DNA of 64,000 nt from Planotetraspora thailandica. Lineage in GTDB: Bacteria > Actinomycetota > Actinomycetes > Streptosporangiales > Streptosporangiaceae. The translations under genes were made by a program, and so were the position numbers. Location: assembly GCF_016863335.1 (NCBI RefSeq), contig NZ_BOOR01000053.1, positions 17,364-81,363 on the forward strand. Direction: 5' to 3'. The notes beneath the pieces were generated by a model that saw nothing but the letters and a program-made list of their open reading frames with translations, was not told where the DNA came from and searched no databases. Positions within the stretch are counted from its first letter, which is position 1. Each line of letters starts with the position of its first letter. Positions 43,431-52,181 of the stretch are shown piece after piece.

Positions 43431-43444
43431 ATGTAACGCTACAT
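43431..43444. promoter_or_regulatory. PadR-type operator ATGTA-acgc-TACAT
   Basis: This palindrome has the ATGT/ACAT ends typical of PadR-family sites and lies 46 bp upstream of the PadR gene. Confidence 0.6.
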
Positions 43445-43489
43445 GCCCTCTTCATCGACATATGCTGATCGTCGTCTTATCATGCACGC

Positions 43490-43828
43490 ATGGCACCGAC
43501 GACGATGCAGGAGCCGACGCTGCTGCTGCTCACCGCCCTGGCCGATGCCCCTCGGCATGGATACGCGCTCATCAAGGAGGTCGAGGACATCTCCTCTGGG
43601 CGGATCAGACTGCGAACGGGAACGCTGTATGCCGCGTTGTCCCGCCTACAGCAAGAAGGTTGGGTGCATGTCGTCGGTGAGGATGTGGTTGACGGGCGGC
43701 ACCGGCGTTACTACGCGCTGACCGGCGCGGGCGCCGATGTGCTGGCCATGGAGATGGAACGGTTGCGCGCCACCCTTCGGGAGGCGGACCGGCGCCTGCG
43801 GTTGCGGGCGGGGGAGGTGACGGCATGA
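43490..43828 (+). CDS. PadR family transcriptional regulator
   Basis: 112 residues, the short PadR type: winged helix PTLLLLTALADAPRHGYALI, then the GTLYAALSRLQQEGWV recognition region, RRYYALTGAG wing and a C-terminal dimerisation helix rich in Arg/Glu. PadR proteins usually repress an adjacent membrane-protein gene. The stop overlaps the next start (ATGA), so the pair is co-translated. Confidence 0.92.
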   Translation: MAPTTMQEPTLLLLTALADAPRHGYALIKEVEDISSGRIRLRTGTLYAALSRLQQEGWVHVVGEDVVDGRHRRYYALTGAGADVLAMEMERLRATLREADRRLRLRAGEVTA

Positions 43829-44859
43829 CGGTGTCAGAGCGCCTCATCCGGATCATTGTCGGCCTGTACCCGCTGGCCTATCGCGCCGAGCATCAGTCGG
43901 AGATCACTAGCACGGCGCGTGACTCGCTGGCCGGACGCGGACCAATCGAGGCCGTGCGCGAAGCGGCCGATCTCGCTGTCCACGCGCTCCGGCAACGCAT
44001 CGGACTGACTGTCGGTTCGGTGCCAGGGACATTGGCGGCCAGCGCCGCACCCCTGGCTGCAGCGTCGGCCATCGCACTGTCAGGTGTGTTCCTTGTCTGC
44101 GCCGAATGGACCTGGGCCCCTAACCCCTATCTTCGTGATCAGTACCTCGGTCATCTCGGCCCTTTCCCCACGCTGGGCCCCATCGTCTATCTCACGTGGC
44201 TGCTGGTGTTCTTAACGACTATCACTGGCCGAAGCGGCGTGGCACGGTTCCTGACAGCGGTGGCAGTGGCCGCGTCAGTTGCGATCATTCCCCTCGCGTG
44301 GCTGACCGGCGTAGACCGGCCACGGCTCTACCTGCTGAGCGCCCTGACGCTGCTTGGGAGCATCGTGTTGGCTGCGCCGGTCGATCCGCTGAAACGCTTG
44401 CCGTCGGACCGCAAGACTCTGGTGATCGCCACCGTCACCATCACTGGGATCCTCTCGGCCGCCACGCTCGTTCATGGCTTCATCTACGCCGACAGTCTTC
44501 CCTGGGCTACGCCCGTCGCCCCTTGGTACCTCAGCCCTGTCGTCCTTAAGGATGTGGGTTCCTTGGTAGGGCCTGTCCTGGTGACCGCACTGATCGTCTC
44601 TGCCGTATGCATGCGGTGGAACCGGCAGCTTCCCCTGGCCATCGTCATGGTGGCACTTCCCTGGGCCGTGTTCGCCTACGGTGCCTCCGAGTACCGGCTG
44701 AACCGGCTCGCAGCGATCGGGACATGCGTGGCCGGACTGATCGCACTTGGTCTGCTCATGGCGGCGATCAATGCCATTTACTACGCGGGGCGCCGTAGCG
44801 TCCCTCAAGGCCCGATTCCACAGCAGGACCCGACCGACGGCACCTTACGTGATCATTGA
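43825..44859 (+). CDS. Multi-pass membrane protein, PadR-linked
   Basis: 344 residues. A soluble N-terminal helix region (about 1-65, LIRIIVGLYPLAYRAEHQSE) is followed by seven or eight membrane helices. Proteins of this layout commonly follow PadR regulators in actinobacteria; no transport function is established. Overlaps padR by 4 nt. Ends 42 bp before the convergent MFS gene. Confidence 0.75.
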   Translation: MTVSERLIRIIVGLYPLAYRAEHQSEITSTARDSLAGRGPIEAVREAADLAVHALRQRIGLTVGSVPGTLAASAAPLAAASAIALSGVFLVCAEWTWAPNPYLRDQYLGHLGPFPTLGPIVYLTWLLVFLTTITGRSGVARFLTAVAVAASVAIIPLAWLTGVDRPRLYLLSALTLLGSIVLAAPVDPLKRLPSDRKTLVIATVTITGILSAATLVHGFIYADSLPWATPVAPWYLSPVVLKDVGSLVGPVLVTALIVSAVCMRWNRQLPLAIVMVALPWAVFAYGASEYRLNRLAAIGTCVAGLIALGLLMAAINAIYYAGRRSVPQGPIPQQDPTDGTLRDH

Positions 44860-44900
44860 TCGGGGGCGGCTGCCGTGTCGGGGCTGGTCGGGGGCCGGGG

Positions 44901-46085
44901 TCAGGTCTGTGAGGGAGAGGTGATGAACATCTGCCGACCGGCGAGCATCAGCGCCGCGCCCGCGGTGACTCCGCACGCGCCCATCACCGCGGCGACAGCC
45001 GGCCCGCCGTGGAGCAACAGCGATCCGCCGGCGGCCGAGCCGCCAGCGATGCCGGCGCCCACCAGGGTCACCAACCAGGAGAACGCCTCTGTGACGGTTC
45101 CCTCAGGGGCGAGGTCGCCCACCATGCCGAAGGAGACGGACAGCAGCGGTGCGAAGAAGAGTCCGGTGACGACGGCGACCACCGCCATGCCGGGCGGTCC
45201 GGGCACGAGGGCCACCAGCCAATAGGAGGCCGCCATGCCGAACGCCAGCAACACCGCCTTCCGCGCGGGTGCGGCCCGCCAGTGGCGTGCGCCGTAGGTC
45301 CCGTAGAAGATCGCGCCGATGAGGGACCCCGTGGCGTTCAACGCCAGCAGGGTCCCGGCTCCGCCCGGAATGTGGTGGGAGTCGGCATAGGCCACGCTGA
45401 AGACGTTGAACGACCCCACAGCCAATCCTGCTCCGGCCAGGCCGAGGATGAGCAGCAGCAGGGCGGGGCTGTGCAGAGCACCGAGCCAGTGCGGTGTCCG
45501 CACGGCCGGTGCCCATGATCGTGAAGGCTCCGAGGTGCCCATCAGGAGGGCGCCCACGAGGCCGAGAGCCGCCGACACCCACAGGGCCGCCCGGGGCGAT
45601 CCCGCCGCCGCGATGCCGGTCACCGCCAGTGGTCCGGCGATGAAGAGCAGTTCCTGGGCTCCGGCGTCCAAGGAGTAGGCGGATTCCAGTTCGCGGGGCT
45701 CCACCAGTTGCGGCCACAGGGCCCGCAGGCACGGCTCGAGGGGAGGGGTGGCGGCTCCGGCGATGACAGCGCCGAGGAAGGCGAGTGCCGTGCTGTGCGG
45801 TGCCAGCGCCAGCACCGCGTATCCGCCTGAAGCGACGATCGCCGAGGCGGTGAGGACCCTCGGTTGCCCGAGCCGGTCGACGCAGCGCCCGAGGAGCGGC
45901 CCCGCGATCGCCTGCGCCACGGCGAAGGTTCCGGTGACCAGCCCCACGGTCGCGTAATCGGCGCCTGTCTGACGGAGTGTCAGCGCGATGGCCAGGGCGG
46001 CCATCGCTGCGGGGAGGCGCCCGATCAGGGAGCCGCCCAGGAGACGGCCGACGTAGGGACGACGCAGGACGACGGTGTACGGCAT
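44901..46085 (-). CDS. Major facilitator superfamily transporter
   Basis: 394 residues and twelve membrane helices. Between helices 2 and 3 is the MFS loop GPLLGRCVDRLGQPRVL. The length and the LRRPYVGRLLGGSLIGRLPA start fit the drug/metabolite exporter type. ATG 46085 follows AAGGATC; longer frames to 46217 lack such a site. A GntR-family regulator is encoded 65 bp upstream in the same direction, so an inducible efflux function is likely. The substrate is unknown. Confidence 0.88.
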   Translation of the reverse strand: MPYTVVLRRPYVGRLLGGSLIGRLPAAMAALAIALTLRQTGADYATVGLVTGTFAVAQAIAGPLLGRCVDRLGQPRVLTASAIVASGGYAVLALAPHSTALAFLGAVIAGAATPPLEPCLRALWPQLVEPRELESAYSLDAGAQELLFIAGPLAVTGIAAAGSPRAALWVSAALGLVGALLMGTSEPSRSWAPAVRTPHWLGALHSPALLLLILGLAGAGLAVGSFNVFSVAYADSHHIPGGAGTLLALNATGSLIGAIFYGTYGARHWRAAPARKAVLLAFGMAASYWLVALVPGPPGMAVVAVVTGLFFAPLLSVSFGMVGDLAPEGTVTEAFSWLVTLVGAGIAGGSAAGGSLLLHGGPAVAAVMGACGVTAGAALMLAGRQMFITSPSQT

Positions 46086-46150
46086 GGTGATCCTTGCAAC
46101 GGGGTGGATGACGGCCGCGGCCCGGCGAGCGGGGCCGGGGGAGGGCGCCG

Positions 46151-46957
46151 CTAGCCGGTCTGCAGGATGGACAGGTGGCCTGCCCGGCTGAGGACCAGGT
46201 GCTTGGCGAGGTAGCACGGCGCGCCGCCCAGTGCGGCCGTCTGCGTCATGATCAGGACGGGCTCGCTCGCGGGGATTCCGAGGAGCGCCGCACGTGACGC
46301 ACCGGGAGCGCCCGGCATGATCCGGACGGCTCCGGGGCCGATCCGCGGCCCGTACTTGTCCAGGAGGATCGACAGCAGGCTGCCGCTGTCGGCCGCCCGC
46401 ATGGCGGCGGCGATCGCGTCACTGGTGTCGACGTCGATCGCCCCAGCGGCAGGGAAGTGCTCCTGACTGAGTGCGACCACCTCGGCGTCGCGGGACAGGA
46501 CGGTCTCGAAGAACCAAGTCGCAGCGTTGGCCCGCAGTCCCAGTTCCTCGGTGACGAAGGTGGCGGACTGATGCTGGAGCGTCACTTCGCTGCGGCTGAG
46601 CACGATCGGAGACGCCGGCGTGCTCAGGAGTTCCTCGAGCGGTCTGATGCGTTCGAGTCCCATCGGCGGGAGGGTGTCGGCCACGAAGCGCCCGACGCCG
46701 CGGCGGGAGAAGAGGAAACCATCCTCGTCCAGGAGCATCAGGGCCTCCCGCACAACAGTACGGCTGACCCCCATGAGCTGTCCGAGCTCCGTCTCCGTCG
46801 GGATCATGGACCCGGGCGGCAGCACTCCGGAGCGGATGGCGTCGAGGATGCGGCTGTGGACCCGGGCCCGCAGCGGGACGCCGGTGTCTCGCGGGATCTC
46901 CTCGGACAGGAAGGAGAGGCGGTCGACCACGTGGCATCGTCTCCGGGGTACGGTCAA
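46151..46957 (-). CDS. GntR family (HutC-type) transcriptional regulator
   Basis: About 268 residues. The N-terminal winged helix reads RARVHSRILDAIRSGVLPPG, IPTETELGQLMGVSRTVVRE and GFLFSRRGVGRFV. The C-terminal UTRA-like ligand domain covers about 100-265 (ATWFFETVLSRDAEVVALS). The start is unsure: TTG 46957 lies 8 nt after TATAAC, and GTG 46930 would shorten it by nine residues. A long imperfect dyad at 46962-46989 is the probable autoregulatory operator. Likely controls the MFS gene downstream. Confidence 0.85.
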   Translation of the reverse strand: MTVPRRRCHVVDRLSFLSEEIPRDTGVPLRARVHSRILDAIRSGVLPPGSMIPTETELGQLMGVSRTVVREALMLLDEDGFLFSRRGVGRFVADTLPPMGLERIRPLEELLSTPASPIVLSRSEVTLQHQSATFVTEELGLRANAATWFFETVLSRDAEVVALSQEHFPAAGAIDVDTSDAIAAAMRAADSGSLLSILLDKYGPRIGPGAVRIMPGAPGASRAALLGIPASEPVLIMTQTAALGGAPCYLAKHLVLSRAGHLSILQTG

Positions 46958-46961
46958 TCGA

Positions 46962-46989
46962 GGTTGTTATACAAGCTCATCATACAACC
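46962..46989. promoter_or_regulatory. Putative GntR operator overlapping its promoter
   Basis: GGTTGT (46962-46967) and ACAACC (46984-46989) form the outer arms of a dyad. Within it, on the minus strand, TTGTAT occurs twice. The site overlaps the presumed -10 of the GntR gene. Confidence 0.5.
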
Positions 46990-47144
46990 CTGCCGAATCC
47001 TGGAATGTCGGTCCTGCGACGGCGTACGAGCGGACCGTCGGCGGTACTGAGGTGCACGAGGAGGACCGATACGCCGTGGGCAGGTGACCCCGGTGGCAGC
47101 GCTTGGCGCGGGGTTCGGCGAAGAACACTGTCCGGGTGCCCCAC

Positions 47145-47169
47145 TCCCCAAGGCGGCTCCACATGGAAA
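47145..47169 (+). repeat. Second copy of the tRNA-Thr 3' end (att-like)
   Basis: The 25-bp TCCCCAAGGCGGCTCCACAT plus GGAAA is identical to the 3' end and flank of the tRNA-Thr gene (41557-41581 region). It is followed by a terminator-like hairpin, as at the real tRNA. The upstream part of the tRNA is missing. Confidence 0.85.
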
Positions 47170-47170
47170 A

Positions 47171-47202
47171 GCCCCTGGCCGGCGGTGACGCCGGCCAGGG
47201 GC
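47171..47202. terminator. Terminator of the phosphoesterase gene beside the tRNA fragment
   Basis: GCCCCTGGCCGGCG (47171-47184) pairs perfectly over 14 bp with CGCCGGCCAGGGGC (47189-47202) around a GTGA loop. On the minus strand it is followed by TTTTCC, ending the phosphoesterase mRNA. Confidence 0.8.
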
Positions 47203-47223
47203 CCCCTATGTGATCAGCCTGCG

Positions 47224-49986
47224 TCAGTCGTTGTCCGACGACGGGATGTAGGCGCCCGGAACGTCGTTCGGGGCGTAGATCTTGGCGTCACCCGGGAAGG
47301 GCTTGGTCCACCCGTGCGCCTCGTACCACGCGAAGCGCTTCATCTGCTCCGGAGGAGCAGAGTCGGCCTTGGCGTTGGGCCCGGTGAACGCCTGCTTCCC
47401 CTTCCAGGTCTGCCACTGCGCCGCCACCTGCTGCTCGGCCGCCGGCACCTTCGCCGTCGTCGGCGCGGGTGCGGCGTTCGGGTTCTGCGGCGCCGGGGTG
47501 TCCAGGCCACAGGACGGCGGGGTGGACAGACCCAGGGTCAGCGAGGTCCGGTTGGGCACAGCGGTGAACGGCGTGTAGTCGGGCGTGGCGGTGAACGCCG
47601 TAGCCATCGGAGTGGCGGCGCTGTCCAGCTGGTTCATCGGGTGGATCCCGAGCATCTGCTCGATGGTGCGAACCATGGTGATCTGTGTGTAGTAGTGGCT
47701 GTCCACGGTGCCGTGCTGGGCCCAGGGGCTGATGATCTGGATCGGAGCACGGTGGCCGTCGACGTGATCGACCCAGCCCTGGGAGTCGTCCTCGACCACG
47801 AAGATCGCGGAGTCCTTCCAGTACTTGCTGTGCGAGATCTCGTCAACCATCTTGCCAAGGGCAAGGTCGTTGTCGGCGACCTGGGCGGGCCCGGTCGTCG
47901 AACCGCCGGTGTGGTCGTTGGACAGCCAGAACATGTTCAGGTTCGCCGGGCCGTTCTTTTCGAAGTCCTGCTTCCAGACCTCGTACTTGTAAACGTCCGG
48001 GACGCTGGTGTCGAACTGCGGGAAGCCAGGCACCGACACCGCGTTGAGCGACGGGATCGCCGAGCCCGTCTTGATGGGGTAGGCGGAGGGCTTCCCGGTC
48101 GCGTCCATGACCTTGGCGTCGCAGTACAGGTTCTGCCAGGTCGCGTCCGCCGGCTTCTGCTCGAACGACTGGAACTCGCCGAAGTCCTTGACGGACTTGC
48201 CGACCGCCTGCGCACCGGTCCAGATGAAGCCGGTCTTCTGGTGGCCCAGAGCGTCGTCCTCGGTGTCGTAGCTGCGTGTGTACTCACCAGCGGAGGACTC
48301 GGTGTACTCGGGGTTGTCGGCCTGCATGATCCAGTTGTGGCCCTCGGCGGAGTTCGTGCCGGTGTCGTAGGCGTTGTCGTACAGCCCGAACTGCGTGGCC
48401 AGCGCGTGCTGGTTCGGCGTCACGTTCTCGCCGTACTGGATCAGTCTGGGGTCGTTGTTGCCCTTCGGCATGTCACCGAAGACCTCGTCGTAGTTCCGGT
48501 TCTCCTTGACGACCAGGAAGACGTGCTTGATCGTCGAGGGGTCGCCGAGCTGTACGGGGACCGGCACCGGCTTCTTGTTGGCGTGGCCCTTGCCGTTGGC
48601 GATCTTGACCGAGTTGTTGGTCCAGCCGTTCTGCTCGAAGACCTTGGCCGTGTAGGACTTGATGGTCTTGTCGTCCGGCAGCCTGAACCGCTGCAGGCTG
48701 GAGGTCGTGTCGTGGGTGCCGTGGTACCAGGCCGGCGGCGGGAAGTTGGAGGGGCTACGGGCGTCGATACCACGGGTGTTGGAGACCAGCACGTCCTTGC
48801 CGACGGTGGTGATCTCGGAGGGGAAGTAGTCCGTCGGGAGCAGGCCGACGTAGCTGACCGGCTCCTGCGGGCTCTTGTACCGGTAGACGGCGATCGCGTT
48901 GGCGCGGCCGAGGGTCACCAGCAGGTGGCCGTCGTCGGTGAGCGTCACCGCGTCGGGCTCGTAGCCGACCGAGGCCTCCGGCCACGGCTGGGTGGCGATG
49001 GTCTGGACGACCTTGTCCTTGCGGGTGTCGATGACCGACACGTCGTTGGTGGCGGTGTTGGTGACGAACACCGCGCCGTCCTTGGCGTAGACGGCGGTCG
49101 GGTGCAGACCGACGTCGATGCTGCTCGGGGCGGCAGCCGGGTTCGCCAGATCGATCACGCTGACCGTACCGGTGGTGGTGGCACCGGTCTTCGGGTCGGC
49201 CGGCACCTGGGTGCCGTACGAGTTGATCGTCGTCTCGCCGGGCTTGGCCGGGCGGCCGCCCTCGTTGCTGACGTACAGCTTGTTGCCGACCTGGACCATG
49301 TCACGCGGGGCGTTGCCCACGGTCCAGCTCTGCTTGATGGCGCCGGTCGCCGCGTCGAGCGCGACCACCCGGTTCTGGCCGTTGACGGCGACGTACACGG
49401 TCTTGCCGTCAGCGGAGAACACCGGCTCACCCACCAGCGCGTGCTTCGAGCCCTGCGCGGCGATGGTGATGAACGTCGGGTCGGCGAGGGAGCCATCCGC
49501 GTTCACGGTGAACTTGGTGTAGCCGTCGGTCTGGCCCAGCCACAGCTGCTTACCGTCGGGCGAGTACGTGGGGCCTTCCTGGCCCACGTCGTTACCGGGG
49601 ATGCGCAGATTCGCCGCGGCGTTGTTGCCGACGTACTGCTGCAGCTTGTAGTTCTTCAGGTCAATGATGGCGAGCGCCATCCCACCGTCGGTGATCGAAG
49701 CCGCGAGGTGGGTGCCGTCCGGGCTCACCGAGGACGACATGATCTTGCCCTCGTTGAGGACGAGACGCTCGCCGATCGGGTTGATGTACTGGTCGCCGGA
49801 CGTGACCAGGCCCTTGTCGGTGGTCTGGGCGACCTGGTCGGTGCCGAACACCCCGGTGTTGGCGTAGGCGATGCCTCCGCCGGCGACAACCAGAGCGGCG
49901 GTGGCGGCCGCGAGGAGGTTGATCCGGCGGCCGGTGAGTCGGAGTCCGAAACGATCCTTCGTGACGCGCTGGCGCGTGACGTGCAT
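47224..49986 (-). CDS. Secreted YncE-type beta-propeller / phosphoesterase fusion
   Basis: 920 residues. A basic N-terminus with a long hydrophobic segment (LLAAATAALVVAGGGIAYA) is a signal peptide or anchor. Residues ~60-430 form YncE/lactonase-like beta-propeller repeats (SPDGTHLAAS, SADGKTVYVAVNGQNRV, GAVFVTNTATNDVSVIDTRK). Residues ~500-830 are a phosphoesterase domain of the PF04185 type (VFLVVKENRNYDEVFGD, GLYDNAYDTGTNSAEGHNW, FVVEDDSQGWVDHVDGHR). It probably hydrolyses extracellular phosphodiesters. ATG 49986 has AAGGAA upstream. A TAAC half-site array lies 190 bp before the start. Confidence 0.88.
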   Translation of the reverse strand: MHVTRQRVTKDRFGLRLTGRRINLLAAATAALVVAGGGIAYANTGVFGTDQVAQTTDKGLVTSGDQYINPIGERLVLNEGKIMSSSVSPDGTHLAASITDGGMALAIIDLKNYKLQQYVGNNAAANLRIPGNDVGQEGPTYSPDGKQLWLGQTDGYTKFTVNADGSLADPTFITIAAQGSKHALVGEPVFSADGKTVYVAVNGQNRVVALDAATGAIKQSWTVGNAPRDMVQVGNKLYVSNEGGRPAKPGETTINSYGTQVPADPKTGATTTGTVSVIDLANPAAAPSSIDVGLHPTAVYAKDGAVFVTNTATNDVSVIDTRKDKVVQTIATQPWPEASVGYEPDAVTLTDDGHLLVTLGRANAIAVYRYKSPQEPVSYVGLLPTDYFPSEITTVGKDVLVSNTRGIDARSPSNFPPPAWYHGTHDTTSSLQRFRLPDDKTIKSYTAKVFEQNGWTNNSVKIANGKGHANKKPVPVPVQLGDPSTIKHVFLVVKENRNYDEVFGDMPKGNNDPRLIQYGENVTPNQHALATQFGLYDNAYDTGTNSAEGHNWIMQADNPEYTESSAGEYTRSYDTEDDALGHQKTGFIWTGAQAVGKSVKDFGEFQSFEQKPADATWQNLYCDAKVMDATGKPSAYPIKTGSAIPSLNAVSVPGFPQFDTSVPDVYKYEVWKQDFEKNGPANLNMFWLSNDHTGGSTTGPAQVADNDLALGKMVDEISHSKYWKDSAIFVVEDDSQGWVDHVDGHRAPIQIISPWAQHGTVDSHYYTQITMVRTIEQMLGIHPMNQLDSAATPMATAFTATPDYTPFTAVPNRTSLTLGLSTPPSCGLDTPAPQNPNAAPAPTTAKVPAAEQQVAAQWQTWKGKQAFTGPNAKADSAPPEQMKRFAWYEAHGWTKPFPGDAKIYAPNDVPGAYIPSSDND

Positions 49987-50178
49987 GAATCTATTCCTTC
50001 GTCGTGCTTGCGAGCAGGTCGACGTTCCCGTCGAACTGCCACAGGGGTTGGGCACGTCCCCGTTCGGGATGCGCACCTGGAAGTAGCAGCAAGAGGAACC
50101 TAGAGATCTCGCTTTGCCTCGAGGAAGCGCACAATCGAACATTGGACAAAATGCCACTCAACCCGTCAATGCACCATT

Positions 50179-50222
50179 TAACCGGGCGATAACGTATTTA
50201 ACTCTGCGCTAACTTACTTAAC
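50179..50222 (-). promoter_or_regulatory. Array of five TAAC (GTTA) half-sites upstream of the phosphoesterase gene
   Basis: TAAC begins at 50179, 50190, 50199, 50210 and 50219, spacing 11, 9, 11 and 9 bp, so all sites lie on nearly the same helical face. On the minus strand, the direction of the phosphoesterase gene, they read GTTA, mostly GTTAA. The core GC content drops sharply here. A phosphate-type response-regulator site is one possible reading. Confidence 0.5.
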
Positions 50223-50659
50223 GCGGCAAATCCGTCGATTCGTACGGTTGCAACGCGCTCGGCGCCCTGGATTTCACCCGTGCCGGGGCGACGTGACTCA
50301 GGCACACCACGAGCAGCCGAGCAAACGCCCGTCGTGTGTGACCGTGTGACAGGTCGAGCGGCCACAGCCCGCGGATGCGGCCTCGGGCGTCGTACGGCAG
50401 GTTCCCGTGCCGCGGTCCAGCACGGCCGGCCAGGCGCTGTCGCGGCAGGCGTGGCGTCGGGCGTGGGCCTTCGCGAGTCGTATGGCGAACAGGGTGGATC
50501 CGAACGGGTCCCGGACGATCACCGCGCCGCGGCCTGCCCGGGTGCGGCGGGCGGATGCTCGGTGCGCCGGCAGGTGCAGAGACGTCTGCGGGCTGCCGGG
50601 TGGGATCCTAAGCTGGTCATTCTGCCATGGGCGGACGGCTGTGGACAGATCGGATTCGG
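50223..50659. other. Spacer without a recognised gene, left of the third tRNA copy
   Basis: About 440 bp. A minus-strand frame (50298 to about 50650) reads VIVRDPFGSTLFAIRLAKAH with several cysteines near its end, but I recognise no family and no good start. It may be eroded island DNA. Confidence 0.4.
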
Positions 50660-50710
50660 CTTGTAAACAGAAGGTCTGGGGTTCGATTCCCCAAGGCGGC
50701 TCCACATGGA
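50660..50710 (+). repeat. Third copy of the tRNA-Thr 3' half (51 bp, att-like)
   Basis: Bases 50660-50710 are identical to 41528-41578, running from the anticodon loop (CTTGTAAACAG) through the T arm and CCA to CACATGGA. The 5' half of a tRNA is absent, so this is not a functional gene. A GGCCCCTGGCC/GGGTCAGGGCCC hairpin follows, like the tRNA terminator. Confidence 0.92.
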
Positions 50711-50789
50711 GAGGCCCCTGGCCAGCGCTTTCGGGGTCAGGGCCCTTGGGGTTGCACGTGCTCTCCGAGCTCAGCGAGGAAGATCAGTA

Positions 50790-50836
50790 GCCGATTTTCA
50801 AGCTGACAGCGGGTTCGATTCCCGTCACCCTCCACC
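50790..50836 (+). pseudogene. tRNA-like 3' fragment (identity uncertain)
   Basis: GCGGG-TTCGATT-CCCGT is a well-formed T arm, followed by CACCCTCC-ACC. An anticodon-loop-like TTTTCAAG lies upstream. An eight-base acceptor strand and TTCAA would fit a shortened selenocysteine tRNA, but no 5' half or long variable arm is present. Probably another integration scar. Confidence 0.4.
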
Positions 50837-50879
50837 TCTCGGCTGCCGGCAGTTCAGGCCGCCTGTCGCTGGCGTCGTC

Positions 50880-52091
50880 CTAATTCGGTTCGACGTTGCG
50901 TCGGCGGTAGCGGTTGCGTGCGCCCAAGCAAACGGCAGCGAGTACGGATGCAGTGGCGCTGGCGAGCAGGACGGCGCCCTTGGCATTGGTGAGGGCGGCG
51001 CTTTCTGTGTATGACAGCTCGCTGATCAGCAAGGAGACGGTGAATCCGATGCCGCCGAGTAGTCCGATAGCAGCGATGTCAGGCCAGTGCAGCCCCGGAT
51101 TCAACTCGGCGCGGGTGATACGGGCGATCAGCCACGTGCCGCCGAAGATGCCGACCATTTTTCCGCCGATCAGACCGCCAAGGATTCCGAAGGTGATCGT
51201 GCTGGACCAGAAGCCGTCCGTCCCATCCAAGGCGATCCCAGCGGACATGAGGGCGAACGCCGGCAGCGCCAACCCCGCCATGATCGGTCGCAACGTGATC
51301 TCGGCTCGATGTGACGGGCTCGCCCTTTCGCCGGGGCGGGGGGAGGTACGCATCAGGAGGCCCATCGCGACGCCGGCCATTGTGGCGTGAATACCGGAGG
51401 CGTGAGTCAACGTCCAAATGGCAGCCGCCAGCGGCGCGTACACGAGCCATTGGGGCACGCCGGCTCGTACCCGGTCTGGAAAGCGACCCCGCCCGTTTTG
51501 CAGGTACCCGAACGCCGCCAGGCCCAGGACGGCACCGCCCAAGGTCATAGGGGACAGACCTGCGGTGTGAAACGCGGCGATGACGATGACCGCGCACATG
51601 TCATCGACGGTGGCCAGGGTGAGCAGGAACGTGCGCAGCGGTGAGGGAAGGTGGCGACCGACGACCGCCAAAACGGCGACGGCGAAAGCGGCGTCGGTGG
51701 ACATGGGGATGGCCCATCCGCTGATCGCCTGGGGGCGAAAGAGGTTGACGGCCACGAAGACCGCAGCGGGGATGAGGACGCCGCTCAGCGCCGCGACGAT
51801 GGGCAGGATCGCATGGCGCGGGTGGCGGAGTTCTCCGTGGGCGATTTCCTGCTTGAGTTCGTTGCCGACGATGAAGAAGAACAGCGTCAGCAGACCGTCC
51901 GACGCCCAGGCGTGCAGTGGCAAGTTCAGGTGCAACCAGGCGGGGCCGAAGGTGAACGAGCGCAGCGACTCATAACCATCGGACAGGGGGGAGTTCGCCC
52001 ACACCAGCGCCACGACAGCGGCGCCGATCAACAGTGAACCACTGACCGCGTCCGAGCGCAGCGCAGCGGTCATCCGCGCGAAGGCAGACAT
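50880..52091 (-). CDS. nhaA: Na+/H+ antiporter NhaA
   Basis: 403 residues with about twelve helices. The essential aspartate pair lies in LATVDDMCAVIVIA, and PMSTDAAFAVAVLAV and GIGFTVSLLIS are NhaA hallmarks. It exchanges internal Na+ for external protons. ATG 52091 follows GGAG; longer frames into 52169 lack such a site. It is flanked by a tRNA scar and a small ORF. Confidence 0.94.
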   Translation of the reverse strand: MSAFARMTAALRSDAVSGSLLIGAAVVALVWANSPLSDGYESLRSFTFGPAWLHLNLPLHAWASDGLLTLFFFIVGNELKQEIAHGELRHPRHAILPIVAALSGVLIPAAVFVAVNLFRPQAISGWAIPMSTDAAFAVAVLAVVGRHLPSPLRTFLLTLATVDDMCAVIVIAAFHTAGLSPMTLGGAVLGLAAFGYLQNGRGRFPDRVRAGVPQWLVYAPLAAAIWTLTHASGIHATMAGVAMGLLMRTSPRPGERASPSHRAEITLRPIMAGLALPAFALMSAGIALDGTDGFWSSTITFGILGGLIGGKMVGIFGGTWLIARITRAELNPGLHWPDIAAIGLLGGIGFTVSLLISELSYTESAALTNAKGAVLLASATASVLAAVCLGARNRYRRRNVEPN

Positions 52092-52181
52092 GAGAACAGC
52101 TCCAGGAACGACGCGACGGCACTTGGGCGAACATCGCGGCAGGTAGGCGGGAGACGGCGTCCCGCTCAACGCAGAGCGGGC

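Noticed and set aside
47005..50103. Plus-strand open frame of 1032 codons opposite the phosphoesterase gene
   Set aside because: Val/Asp/Gly-rich antisense shadow; the minus strand encodes a coherent propeller-phosphoesterase protein.
50660..50712. Second tRNA-Thr gene
   Set aside because: Only the 3' half is present; no 5' acceptor strand or D arm can be found upstream.
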